Shown one piece after another: positions 14,306 through 25,055 of a stretch of 64,000 nucleotides of DNA. The first letter of the stretch is position 1; every line of letters starts with the position of its first letter. Below the pieces are notes generated by a model, which ran no database searches, was not told the origin of the DNA, and saw only the letters and a list, made by a program, of their open reading frames with translations. The DNA is taken from NCBI GenBank assembly GCA_963920665.1, contig OY987266.1:19456248-19520247 (forward strand), written 5' to 3'. The position numbers and the translations under genes are program-made. Source of the DNA: Straminergon stramineum (Eukaryota; Streptophyta; Bryopsida; Hypnales; Calliergonaceae).

Positions 14306-17023
14306 ACGTCGTGAAATCCAGCGGCATCCGTAATAAAAACCGCAGGGGATCGTGCTCTCACAATTTGTCGATTGGCGTCCTGGTACTCGAGGGCATCAAA
14401 CAAGCGCTTCAACTTGTGGTGCTCGAGGTACTTTGCACGCGCTCCAGCAGATGTAACCTCAAAGAGAAACCAGAAATACATGTGGGTTTTCCCTTCACCA
14501 CGCCATGCTTTCACGGAGGCATCCGTCAGAATCTTTGTAATGTCCCAGCTCTTCTCGTCCATGACTTTGCAGAGGTACTCATCTGCGAAATCCTGAGACA
14601 CGGTAGCCTCGTTTGTTTCTTCTTCATGGTCGTTCATGAAGGACTCCCACATCCTTTTCATTGAATCTGGGCACTCGTCGGGGTCACATGTTTTGTTCAG
14701 TGCCCTCGTTCGCTCCTCCAACCATACCTTCCCAAGTTCCGTTGCCATGCTCTTATCTACCCACCACTCAACCTGCTCCCGGGTTATTTTCTTCTCCGCC
14801 GCAAACTGATCCCATTCTTTGGCATTGTATGGAATGTAGTCCGACTTCTTGCTCGGAAGAGGATGCTGCCTGTAATGGCACATGAGCTTGCTCTTCATGG
14901 CCCTGATCTTCTTCTCTCGATTTGCTGCAACAATGAGAGGCATCAATGGCTGCCCAAAATCGTCCACATTGAGCGCTGTCTTCTTCATACATACCATTGC
15001 ATTCTCAACCTGCTCCACCAAATAGTTTATGTCCTCGTTGCGAAGTCCATACAAGGACTTGTAGTAGCTATAGCTCAGCGATTTTCTTCTACTTTTCGAT
15101 TTTGGACCATTCCCATGAGGAAGCTTTCCCATGAGGAAATCCCTATCAATTTTGATCCACCGTTGCACATCGTCGTCATTCTCCATGAAGAGAAGAGGAA
15201 TTCTCAAGTCCGGGTCAGGATTCTTGAATCCCGTGAATATTGTAGACATCACCGGATAGAACTCCTGCACATGGGAAATGTAACTATTAAAAATCATCGT
15301 CTTCGAAAACCTACAGAGTACGTAAATGTGAACAGCATCGGGAGATCTCCCGTTGGTTCACTGCTTGGGTCCAAGAGGAACCAGCGCTCCATATCTTGAT
15401 AGCGTGAGGTAAGGTGTGGTCCAAGATCTATCGGGAGATCTCCCGTTTATCGTGTAGTGCAAGCCTGTAGTGCGACGAAACTGAGGAATCCCAACTTCAT
15501 CAAAGACGACTGGAAATCCGAAGGCATCCAAAGATCTTCAGGTGGCAAGACATCAGGAGATCTCCCGATGGCTGTGCATATAGGCAACACAAAAAGAAGG
15601 GACAATGATTCGACATTTAGTCAGGGACGCTTACATTGTACTCGGCGGAGTGCGTTCGACCTCCATACGCTGGCATCGGGCTGCCTATATCCTTCCACTT
15701 TATTCGAGCGTGCGCAAGTTGCTTAGAGAAACTCTGCTCCTTCTGTTCCCTGGCAATATTCTGGTTCAGCGCCTTCGAGAGATGCATAATATCATTCTTC
15801 TTGGTGGAGTACGGTTCCCAGATCGGAATTATGTTGAACGTCGAGGCCAACTGCTTATCAACTTCCGAGATATGTCTTGACTCCACCAACTCCCGATGCG
15901 CTTGCACTATGTGCTGACCGCCAATAATGTAGTAATGGGATTTGGCGGTCAAGCTTTCCTTCTTCGGACACGAATCCCAGAATTCCACGACATTGTCTAT
16001 CCCGTATGGTCCTCTCTTTAGAGGTAGGACAATAATGTATCGGTTCTCAGAATGATAGTCGGCATCAACGAGAATCCGATTCTTGATTCCCTTGAGGCGT
16101 TGGGGCTCAATACCTCTGTACACCAGTACGCCAGGAGGAGCCTTGTGAAGGTTCTTGTAGTGCACTCGCAGTAGTTCACCTTTTGCATTGGCGAGTGGCT
16201 TCTTCTCCCATTTGTACATTGGCCTGAATACCTGGTTGTATAGCTTGTTGATTTCTTTAATCTCATCAGGCTCAAGCTTCCCGACCTCAGCGTCCGTCAT
16301 GTTCACGACGCGATGCAATGTGAGCTTGACAGCCTTTGGCTTCTTTTTTCCCTTGCCCTTGCCCACTGGCTCCTCCACCACTTCATCTCCTGGTCCTCCG
16401 GCAATTGCTTTCCGCTTCTTTCCCTTCTTGCTAGGAGACGGCTTTGGAGGTGTGGGTGCAACACTTGGCTTCGGTTGTTGTCTGGTCTCGTCCAGAATGT
16501 CCCACTCATTCTTCATCTCCTGAGGAGTCCACAAGTGGGTTCTGTCTGGTTTCTCTAAAACCCCCTTCCGTGTAATACTCTCACACATGTCAAGATCCAT
16601 AGTGGCGTAGTCTAGGATCAAACCATATTTCCTTCGCTCATCAGTCTTGGGAACCATTTCTTCGACAATGACGAGGGCTGTAGCGTTATCCAGACCCTGT
16701 AGCTTTAAGACAGCTCACCCCTTTGTCATGTGACCCTTATCGCTGAAGGTAAGCTTCGGGCATATGATGACTGTTCCATCTTCCTCCTCAATCTACTCAA
16801 GGCCCCAAGCTGAGACTTTCCGATCGCATTGGAACACTGCTCTTGGGAAGTTCTCACCATGATACCGATACGAATGCACCCAGCTATCGCAAAACTTGAA
16901 CAGTTTTATAGGTGAAAGACTCGCAGGGAGTTCCTTTTTTACATTCAATCTGCGCAAGAAGATAGAAATATGTTAGATTGACTGGATCACGACGAATCGA
17001 GTGTAAACTGAACACCTTCTCTA

Positions 17024-17934
17024 CATCGGGAGATCTCCCGATGATCCTCTATATTTTCCTCGTACTCGACTAGTGGTAATTCTATTCGGGAATTTATTCT
17101 ACAGAAAATGGCTCTAGGCTATCGAATTAAAAGAAGATCCCGGAAGACATGCCCTTGCATTCAAATCCGAGATAAGTCGAATTTGGCATCGGGAGATCTC
17201 CCGTTGCATTCATATCCTTCATAATTCAAAACTGACATCGGGAGATCTCCCGTTGCATTCACCTCATTCATAATTCAAAGCTCGCATCGGGAGATCTCCC
17301 GTTGCATTGACATCCCTCAACATTCAAAGCTCGCATCGGGAGATCTCCCGTTGCATTGACATCCCTCAACATTCAAAGCTGGCATCGGGAGATCTCCCGT
17401 TGCATTGACATCCCTCAACATTCAAAGCTTGCCATCGGGAGATCTCCCGTTGCAATCACATCCTTGATTAATCAATCCTGGCATCGGGAGATCTCCTGAT
17501 GTATTGGTCTTGGCCAGATGAGTAATGATGACCCTAAATTTGTTTAGCAGTTTTAGGATGCCTATGTGCTGAGGAAGGAGTCACTCTAGCTGGAGTGTTT
17601 TCCATAGGGAGATCTCCCAATGGTATCTTCAGTTTCTCCTTTAAAAAGTTTATTCACTTGTTTCTCTACTTAGTTTTTATCTCGTGAGGTAAAATCGTCT
17701 ATAATCTATCGGGAGATCTCCCGATAATATTCATGTTCACTGAGTTTCATCACTTCCTTTTGCTTTTGTTTTTATCGGGAGATCTCTCGATGGTCTACTT
17801 GCGAAATAGTTGTCAGCAGCAGTTCGAATACCAGTCTCATTATGACGGTTCAGGGTTATTTCTCCAAGAAGTGAACTTGCAATGTCAATGTACTGCATTT
17901 TCTTAGTCGACTTTCATCGGGAGTTCTCCTGATG
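17024..17934. repeat. Palindrome cluster in intron, with 49-bp tandem array
   Basis: Seven copies start at 17187, 17236, 17285, 17334, 17383, 17433 and 17482, a period of 49 bp (one step of 50), with a shared spacer ATTGACATCCCTCAACATTC. Single copies flank the array at 17024, 17603, 17707, 17773 and 17915. Most array copies read CCCGTTG in the right arm instead of CCCGATG. The whole cluster sits in the 1.25-kb first intron (16950-18198) of the ParB-motif gene. Confidence 0.92.
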
Positions 17935-18248
17935 AACGGTTATAGGGGAAATTTGACTATTTCAAATTAAACTGCATTACTTCGGGACTCATGGTTCAGT
18001 ATTCCGGGGCATCGGAAATGGCATGCGGGCGTGCACTTTGGTGCCTAATCCTCAATAAACCAACTCCGACCTAATCCATAAGCTTCATTTCAATGTGTAT
18101 GTCCAACTGATGGATAATACTAAGAAGGAATTCCTAGAGCCATTTCCTTGCCAATATAGATTACAAATGCAAATACAGCGACGGAGGGAAGAACTTACGG
18201 GTTGGTCCAATCATCTGGGTTTTCGGGTGCTGGTGAGGATGTTGACAT

Positions 18249-19500
18249 TACTGTGCACTCTTCCCGTTGCCGCTCCAAATTTCGTGCGGATGGCCGACAC
18301 CCTCTTCTCCCAGAAATACAAGCACGCAACAGAAATAACCTCGCCTCCTACAATCAAGAAGAACGCATTGTCATAGGACTGTTGCTGTGGAAGCAAGACT
18401 AGTGCAATTGAAGACAATGGTATTCATGTTTCCCTAACAACAATGAAGCAGGTGCATTAGACCTGTCCAAACAAAACTAATGAACAGAGGCGCTTACATT
18501 CTAACTTGGCCGTTCGGGACGAAATTTAAAACCACTAACACCAAGACAACTCTAGAATCAACAACCTAATTAGTGTCATCCTCCATGACAAAAAACAAGA
18601 CAATTCTCTGAGCGCAACGAGACCTTCAGAACCTTCCCACTCAAATAAACTAGAACTCGCAACGCTAAATTAAAATGCAACTTGCGACCAACCAATCTCT
18701 CCTAATCTATGAACTACACCGACGAGGCCCCAACATCGAAGCCGTACCCTAATCGCCTTACTCGTTCTGTTTTCAATCAAAACGACAATGCAGTTGAAGC
18801 CATAACCGTAATACAATGTCGTCAAACTAAGCTCGTATCGCACTACTCGTCATGTTTCAAACGAAAAACTACAACGACTGGTCCATCTTCAATTGAGCTC
18901 CAATTCCTCTCAAACGACGAATGCGAAGCACTGGGTCGGTCACACCCTCCAATTCAAACACCAAGAAAATCCAAAGGAACTGAACACAGTAAATGCAGCC
19001 AAACAAAATGTAATGAATGTTGCAAACTAAGCTAGAAACAAAGATAGGAAAAGCGATTGAACTTACAAAAACTACGCATCTCCTCTGGAACTTTCTCCCG
19101 ATGAAGCGCCTCCACGTATCCTAGATCCAAGGCGATCCAAGGTGCGCAGATCCAAGGCGCGACTACCAACTCTCCTCGCGGACGTATGTCAAAAGCGGAA
19201 ACGCAAATCGCTGAAGCTCAAAGCGGAAACACAAATCAATGAAATTGAAACACTGAAATGCACAAGAGAATCACGCGCAAGGGAGTGCAGGGAAGAGAGG
19301 AATGGGAGGAAGACGGAGGCTCAAGGAAAATTGCCTCCAACATACAGGAGAGGAGACCTGACGCTGCCAACTGCAATGGGAGAAAAACGGATCGCACTCT
19401 AGTGTGATCCCGACGTGGACCCCTCCACTCATGGCGCCGCCGCCGAGGAGGGCAAATTGACAGTCTGTCAGGACGAATAGACCCCCAGTAGACGAGTCAT
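18249..19500. other. 5' region of the left gene set
   Basis: Upstream of the minus-strand ATG at 18248. A GC-richer island with many CpGs lies at about 19080-19460 and could hold an untranslated exon or promoter. It includes a lone palindrome half-site, CTTTCTCCCGATG, at 19091-19103. The plus-strand ORF at 19142-19402 has no recognisable motif and was not called. Confidence 0.4.
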
Positions 19501-22500
19501 GATGACTTCACCCATGGTAAGAATGAGTGGGGGGGGGGATTAATTTGTTACCACTCCCTTGCAATTAGTAAGGGGGGCATTAGTGAGTTATCCCTTGCTT
19601 ACAACTCGGAGGGGGGATTAATTCACTTAGAATTTCAAACTCCTTCATCATTTCCTTAGTTATGGAGGAATAATGGCTAAGGGTTTCAAATTACTAGACA
19701 CTACCACGTAAAATGATCACAAAAATTGAAGTACTCATAAGATGAAGTACTCACTTGTGCAACAAGTGGGAGCAAGGTTATCCCATTGTGGCCCAAATTA
19801 TAGTGATTGTTTGCATTGAAATTCAAAAATGTACACAAGCATTACATTTCTATGCTCGAAAGCCTTTCTCTCATTTTCCCATAATTTTTGTGTACATCAT
19901 TTTTTTCCATTTTCAAAGCTCATCTCCTAGTAATTAACCCTCACAAAGACTTTATATACAAGTCATTAAATAATCAAGTGACTCTCACGAATTTCAAAAT
20001 AAGACCACTAGAGTGATCTACATATACTTTGTTAAAGATGATTGAGTTCTTGGACAAATAATAACCTATAAAAATAAACCCATGTATGTACCTTAAACTT
20101 CTACATGAAATGCTATTACATTTTAGGACCTCAAAGAATGATACAAAACATCATTACCGAAGTACATGAGGTCCATAAATCAAATATTAATTATCCTAAA
20201 TCAAAAAGATATGTATACTACATATTCGAAATTAATTATTTTGTGATGCGATTTCGACATCATATTGTATGATGAAGGCCCAAAATGATGACCCTAAACC
20301 CTAAACCCTTGGAATTCATCATCACCAAATATATTGTACTTATTACTAAAAATTTGCTAACATACAAAAATTACAATTGTTGCGATGAATTAAGGATTGT
20401 CATACCTAGCTAATACTATTCATTCTAATTGTAAATGACACATTACAATCGCTTATACAAAAACAACATCACTAAATAACTAATATGATTGTTTCATCAA
20501 TTTCCAAATCACTTCTTCTATGGGGAAGCCATATGAACAACGAAAATGTACTTTTACAAGATGTACCAACTTCACATGACCCTAAACTCTAAAGAAACAA
20601 AATAACAAAAGAAGTACTACCCAAAATCATTCTAAATTTGAAGAGAAGTAATGAAGAAGGGTACTAGCCCTAAAACTACATAAAGTTATAGTTGAAAGAA
20701 ATGGTGGAACAAGGGGTAAAACTAATATGGGTCAAGGGATAAACAATAGGGGGGAAACAAATATAGATTGACAATTCAACATAAAGAAGTATGTGGAAAA
20801 TTATGTAGTGGGTGGCAAAAAAAATAAACATCGGGAAAAAATGTAGATGCCTGGTGGAATAAGAAAATATGAAATGTGGGAATAAATTAGAACTTAGTTA
20901 CTTACATGAATTGTACCTTGTTCAAATCTACCACCCTAATCTTTATTTGAGTAACGCATATAATTATGAATATGTTATTCTTTTTCCACTCATTTTCTAC
21001 CCCTATGTTTTACCATTTTCTAAACTTTTGCATATTAGTTACTCTTTTAAAATAATTGCATTATGTGCTCCTTCATTTTCATATGTGCTTAGGATTATTT
21101 TCTTTTAATTGTACTTTCAATAATATGGTTTTCCTTTCTCGTTTTTGGGGTTTCAATCCCCAATCATTTCTTATCTTTCCCATTTTTTTTCACAATTTCC
21201 CCACTTTATTTTCTTTCCCCAATTCTTCCATTTCCTTTCTTTTTCTTTCCCCACTTTCTTTTTCTTTCCCCATTTTTTTCCTTTCGGACCCCATATTTTT
21301 CCTTTCCCCACTTTTTTTTCTTTTGGACCCCATTTTTTTCCCCCATTTTTTTCTTTTGATTCCCCATTTTTTTTCCTTCATCCATTTTAATGACATTTGT
21401 CTAGTGTACTTACAACGTTTGGCTTTTTTTTCTTGTTCTACTTATTGAACTAAGTGCTCGAACTTGTCAACACAATTTGAAGTTCTTTTCCTGTACCAAT
21501 GAAAAAATCTCAAGACAATTAAAAGGACTAGAACAATTCATGGTTATAGGTGATACGGTCATAGTTCACAATAGTCACTATAATTAGAAACTTCTTTTCT
21601 ACTATTAGAAAAAGAAGTTAACAAAGGAAATTGGTGTGCAAAAATTTCCCCCCAAAAGTTTTAGGGGCTTTAGGCTCACAAGTTCCACACTCAAAGCTCA
21701 CAGGTGCACGGCTCTAACCTTGCATGCTAGCATTGTTGGTAGTAGGGTTAAATTAGAACACAAAACACACTTTGTTGAAGAGTGACTTACTTTTGTATTT
21801 TGCATACACTTGCAAGAATAAACTATTTGAAAGGAGGTTGAACTTGTAGAACTCATTGAAGGACATGTTACTTACATATTTCTTCAAAATCAACGGTAGA
21901 GGACTAGTGGTGATTAACAACATTGTTATAGTACTTATAATATTTTTGGGGGCACATTTTGAACTAGCCTTGGTATATTACTTAGTTTACATTAGAGAAG
22001 TTTCAATATAGTTTTCTGGTATGTTATATGCCAAATTCATCCTAAATACTTATCCCATTCATAAACCCTAATTTCTTGTTGGAATATACAATTCATATGC
22101 TTTGATTTTAAATATCACATAGACAAATTCTTCAAGTATATTAGGCTTTAATGATTATGTATTAGACATTGAATGCACATGTGTCTAATTAAGCAAAATC
22201 GGAGAAGTCATCATTTTTTTACCCTAAACCTAAGCATATATCATATGAAATACTAATTATATGATTGGTCATTTATTTACATTCAACTTTCGAGTCTACA
22301 AATTTTAAAAAAACCACACTGTGATAAGCATTAGAAGGAAAACCCTAGACCAAGCTTTCCCAAAGTTCTCCCATTGTAGATTAAAAAGAACAAGCAAACA
22401 TCCCTTGCTCAATTCCAAAGAAGGATTGCACACCCATAGATAGGGTATGGTATATTTGGTCTCAACATACAATTATTTACTCTATAAAAATGCAATCAAT

Positions 22501-23000
22501 AAAAAACAAGAAAATGTGAAAAATGACAACATCAAATTATAATATAAAATGCATTTCAAAACATTCAATATACTCTACCGTCTAAGAAAGATTTCAGAAA
22601 CTGAAGTCCATCATTCCAATCTATAAAACCGCACTAGAACCTTCTAAATGTACTCTTAGACAAAAGAATATATCCACCAAAAGGGTCACAAGCAAAGAGA
22701 GATCTTTAGCAATATAGATTAAAGAAAATGATCCCCAAGGAATGAAATCATGACCCGAAATTTAGAACCACATAATTATGGAAGGTATTCCAAAATGAAT
22801 GTATGCCTAAACCCTAAACCCTGAAGTAAGTCATGGAACTTTAAGTAATTGGGGTGAAATAATTGAAAACGTGCATGAAGGGACCAGTACTTCGAGCAAC
22901 TTAATGATTCATAGTATGACTTTTTCATAACAATAACATACACGTGTGTGGATGTGTTTTAAATGGCTTGAACTCTTCTGCTAGATCGCACGCAGTAATA
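19500..23000. other. Central AT-rich spacer of the large transposon
   Basis: About 3.5 kb without palindromes or credible exons, between the two divergent gene sets. It holds telobox-like strings at about 20291-20308 and 22807-22824. The composition drops to that of ordinary intergenic DNA. It could be a promoter spacer or a nested insertion; no nested termini were found. Confidence 0.5.
21170..21380. repeat. Polypyrimidine minisatellite
   Basis: About 200 bp of almost pure T/C on the plus strand, built from variants of CCCCATTTTTTTC and CCCCACTTTCTTT. ORFs through it are low-complexity Phe/Ser/Pro strings and are not genes. Confidence 0.85.
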
Positions 23001-23049
23001 GTAGAGGAAAGTTAATAACGTACAATAGGTACATGCCAAACCTAAGAGT

Positions 23050-24060
23050 ATTCAGTCATAGAGGGAGACCTAACGGACCAGAAGCAGCACATTGAAAGCA
23101 GGCCCCTCGAAAAATCAGTGGAAGATTCGACTTCAAGACCCAGACAGACACTGTCCGCCTTTGTATATTTCAGCCGTTATCGAAGTCTAACGAACTCATT
23201 CGCAGCATTTAAGTTGGCAGGTCAGCACGCCCTCCAAGACTGCAGTCAACAATCTCAGAGAAGACCGCATCTTTAGATTTGGCCTGCACACAGGCGCGCA
23301 CAACCATTAAGAGTGCTCAGAGAATCCGAAATGCAGGAACATAGCGCTCTTATGAAATTTAGGCGGGAAGTACGAATTCCAGATTTAAGGTTTGTGATGA
23401 CCTCCAACGACCGCGGTCTTTCTCTCTTTCGCAAACGTGAACGAAGTAGTGGAATGAAGGTGAGAAGAGTAGGAAATTGTAAGTTCAAGTGCGTTGGCGC
23501 AAGAGGTTTAGTGGATTGATTTTCGCAGCCCCTCACTGTAGGTATCATTCTCTTTTTTTCGCAGTGGTTCACTGAGTTGTAGAATTCCAGAATGACGACA
23601 ATGCACTGATGGACTGATGATGCCCGGAGTGACAATGCAATGGAATCGCAGACTGAGTGAGTAGGAGGATGTGATGAGTGTCAATGTCGTCTTCGTCGGA
23701 ATGTAGAACCTGTGCATGTCTAGGGGGCGCCGATGGAGTTCTGATTGATTCACCTAGAAGTCAGTCTTCACAGATGAGAGTGAATGCGCGCATTTGTGAA
23801 CAATCACGAAGTACACTGATTCCACGTCGTTAGTTTGTGGCCTATGCAGGATGGTGAGATCATAGATTTCGAACTCCGTATCACTGAAGTGGAATGATTT
23901 TTGTTCAAAAGTAAAACTTCGATGCAAGTGTCTATAGCACAGAGTACAAACCTGACGTCGAGAGCAAGGAGGAAGTACTGTAGTCTTCACGAAGTAGACA
24001 GTTCGTACAGTTGTATATTACGCGTATAGACGACCCTACGAATCACATTCGGTATTGTAC
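23050..24060. other. 5' leader region of the right gene set
   Basis: Composition becomes GC-balanced again from about 23050, as in the element's coding parts, but no exon with clear sites was found. The transposase exon at 25056 needs an upstream exon supplying two bases of a split codon; that exon may lie here or at 24-25 kb. Short ORFs on both strands overlap and none is convincing. Confidence 0.35.
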
Positions 24061-24079
24061 GGATGTCTTGGATTCGCGC

Positions 24080-24965
24080 CATCGGGAGATCTCCCGTTGA
24101 TTGCTTGGCGGACTTTTAGTGAATTACTTTATTATCGGGAGATCTCCCGATGTCTCTACAGTGCCATAATCCTGGAACTATATTTCGAGGATGACTAGTG
24201 GAGTTCTTCTAGGTCAATTGAACGACATCCTTGGACAATCCGCAAGGAGAACATCGGAAGATCTCCCGATGACTTCTGAAAACAGAGATTCGGCAAGATC
24301 AATGGGAGATCTCCCGTTGATTTCAGTGATCTAAATTTCTGCATTACCATCGCGAGATCTCCAGATGATCTTGGGAAACATTAATTCAGCATTCTCAACG
24401 GGAGATATCCTAATGAAAGAAGTGTACGGAAATTTTCCAATATCATTGGGAGATATCCATATACGAGAAGATCATGAAGAGATCGCTTTATGATTTGAGT
24501 GTGGAAGCAATCCGATTGGCTATCATCGGGAGATCTCCCGATGACTTCTTTCAAGAATCATTCCGCTTGGGAATGGGGACCTCATTTTCAATTTGAATGT
24601 TGAGATCTGCCATTGAATTGTTTCATACTTTCGGGATGTGTGCATCGGGAGATCTCCCGATGAAGTGTTATACACTGGCTGTTCTGTCCATCGGGAGATC
24701 TCCCGGTGAAATGTTACGGACTATGGTTGTCGACCCCATCGGGAGATCTCCCGATGGTCTTCTGTTAATCAAAGACGGGAGAAGTCTGTCCAGACATCTG
24801 CCACTCTCGGGTTCTCTTGGGCATTTATATTGTGAGATTGTTTTAGGGTTTGGATGACTTTACTACAGTGGTGGGATCGAATATTTGTAATTCATTATAT
24901 TACTGCTTTCTTCGACTGCAAATATTTTCTGTTGCACAGTCCTTCGATTGGGAGATCTCCCGATG
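24080..24965. repeat. Palindrome cluster with 48-bp spacing
   Basis: Twelve copies start at 24080, 24133, 24252, 24300, 24348, 24396, 24444, 24524, 24643, 24689, 24737 and 24946. Five consecutive copies (24252-24444) are spaced exactly 48 bp apart although the spacer sequences have largely diverged. The cluster lies just upstream of the first identified transposase exon. Confidence 0.9.
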
Positions 24966-25055
24966 AATTTGTAGTGACTGACCCTAACTTGTTGTGGACA
25001 GTGTCATTTGGAATTGACTTTTTCTAACCTCAACGGCGGGTCCTTTATTTTGCAG

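Larger units (their letters stand above)
12125..18248 (-). pseudogene. 1065-codon transposon protein with ParB/Srx-like motif (broken)
   Basis: Five phase-compatible exons: 18199-18248 (ATG, MSTSSPAPENPDDWTN), 15635-16949, 15315-15509, 12526-15264 (interrupted by an LTR at 12912-14305) and 12125-12421. The total is 1066 codons including the stop once the LTR and one TSD copy are removed. Regions in order: an N-terminal part (FKFCDSWVHSYRYHGE), a Lys/Pro-rich linker (SPSKKGKKRK), a ParB/sulfiredoxin-like segment with ENRYIIVLPL and, at about 15911-15931, YYIIGGQHIVQAHREL, a large unknown C-terminal region with GKTHMYFWFLFEVTSAG, and an acidic tail (EGDEEMEEDEED). Two palindromes in exon 3 are read as TGDLP. 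In-frame stops: 16793-16795, 16715-16717, 15447-15449, 12853-12855, 12290-12292, each one transition from Gln, Arg or Trp. Function unknown; ParB kinship is motif-level only. Confidence 0.7.

Noticed and set aside
14043..14327. 94-codon minus-strand ORF resembling one at 53489-53746
   Set aside because: Both are the same stretch of a solo LTR family, so the similarity is repeat homology, not a conserved gene.
19142..19402. Basic 86-codon plus-strand ORF in a GC-rich patch
   Set aside because: No motif or splice partner; more likely the 5' leader or promoter of the minus-strand gene set.
20291..20308. Interstitial telomere
   Set aside because: Only two to three TTTAGGG-type units; too short for telomeric DNA. 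Treated as telobox-like strings.
21056..21448. Phe/Pro-rich ORFs
   Set aside because: Low-complexity translation of a polypyrimidine minisatellite.
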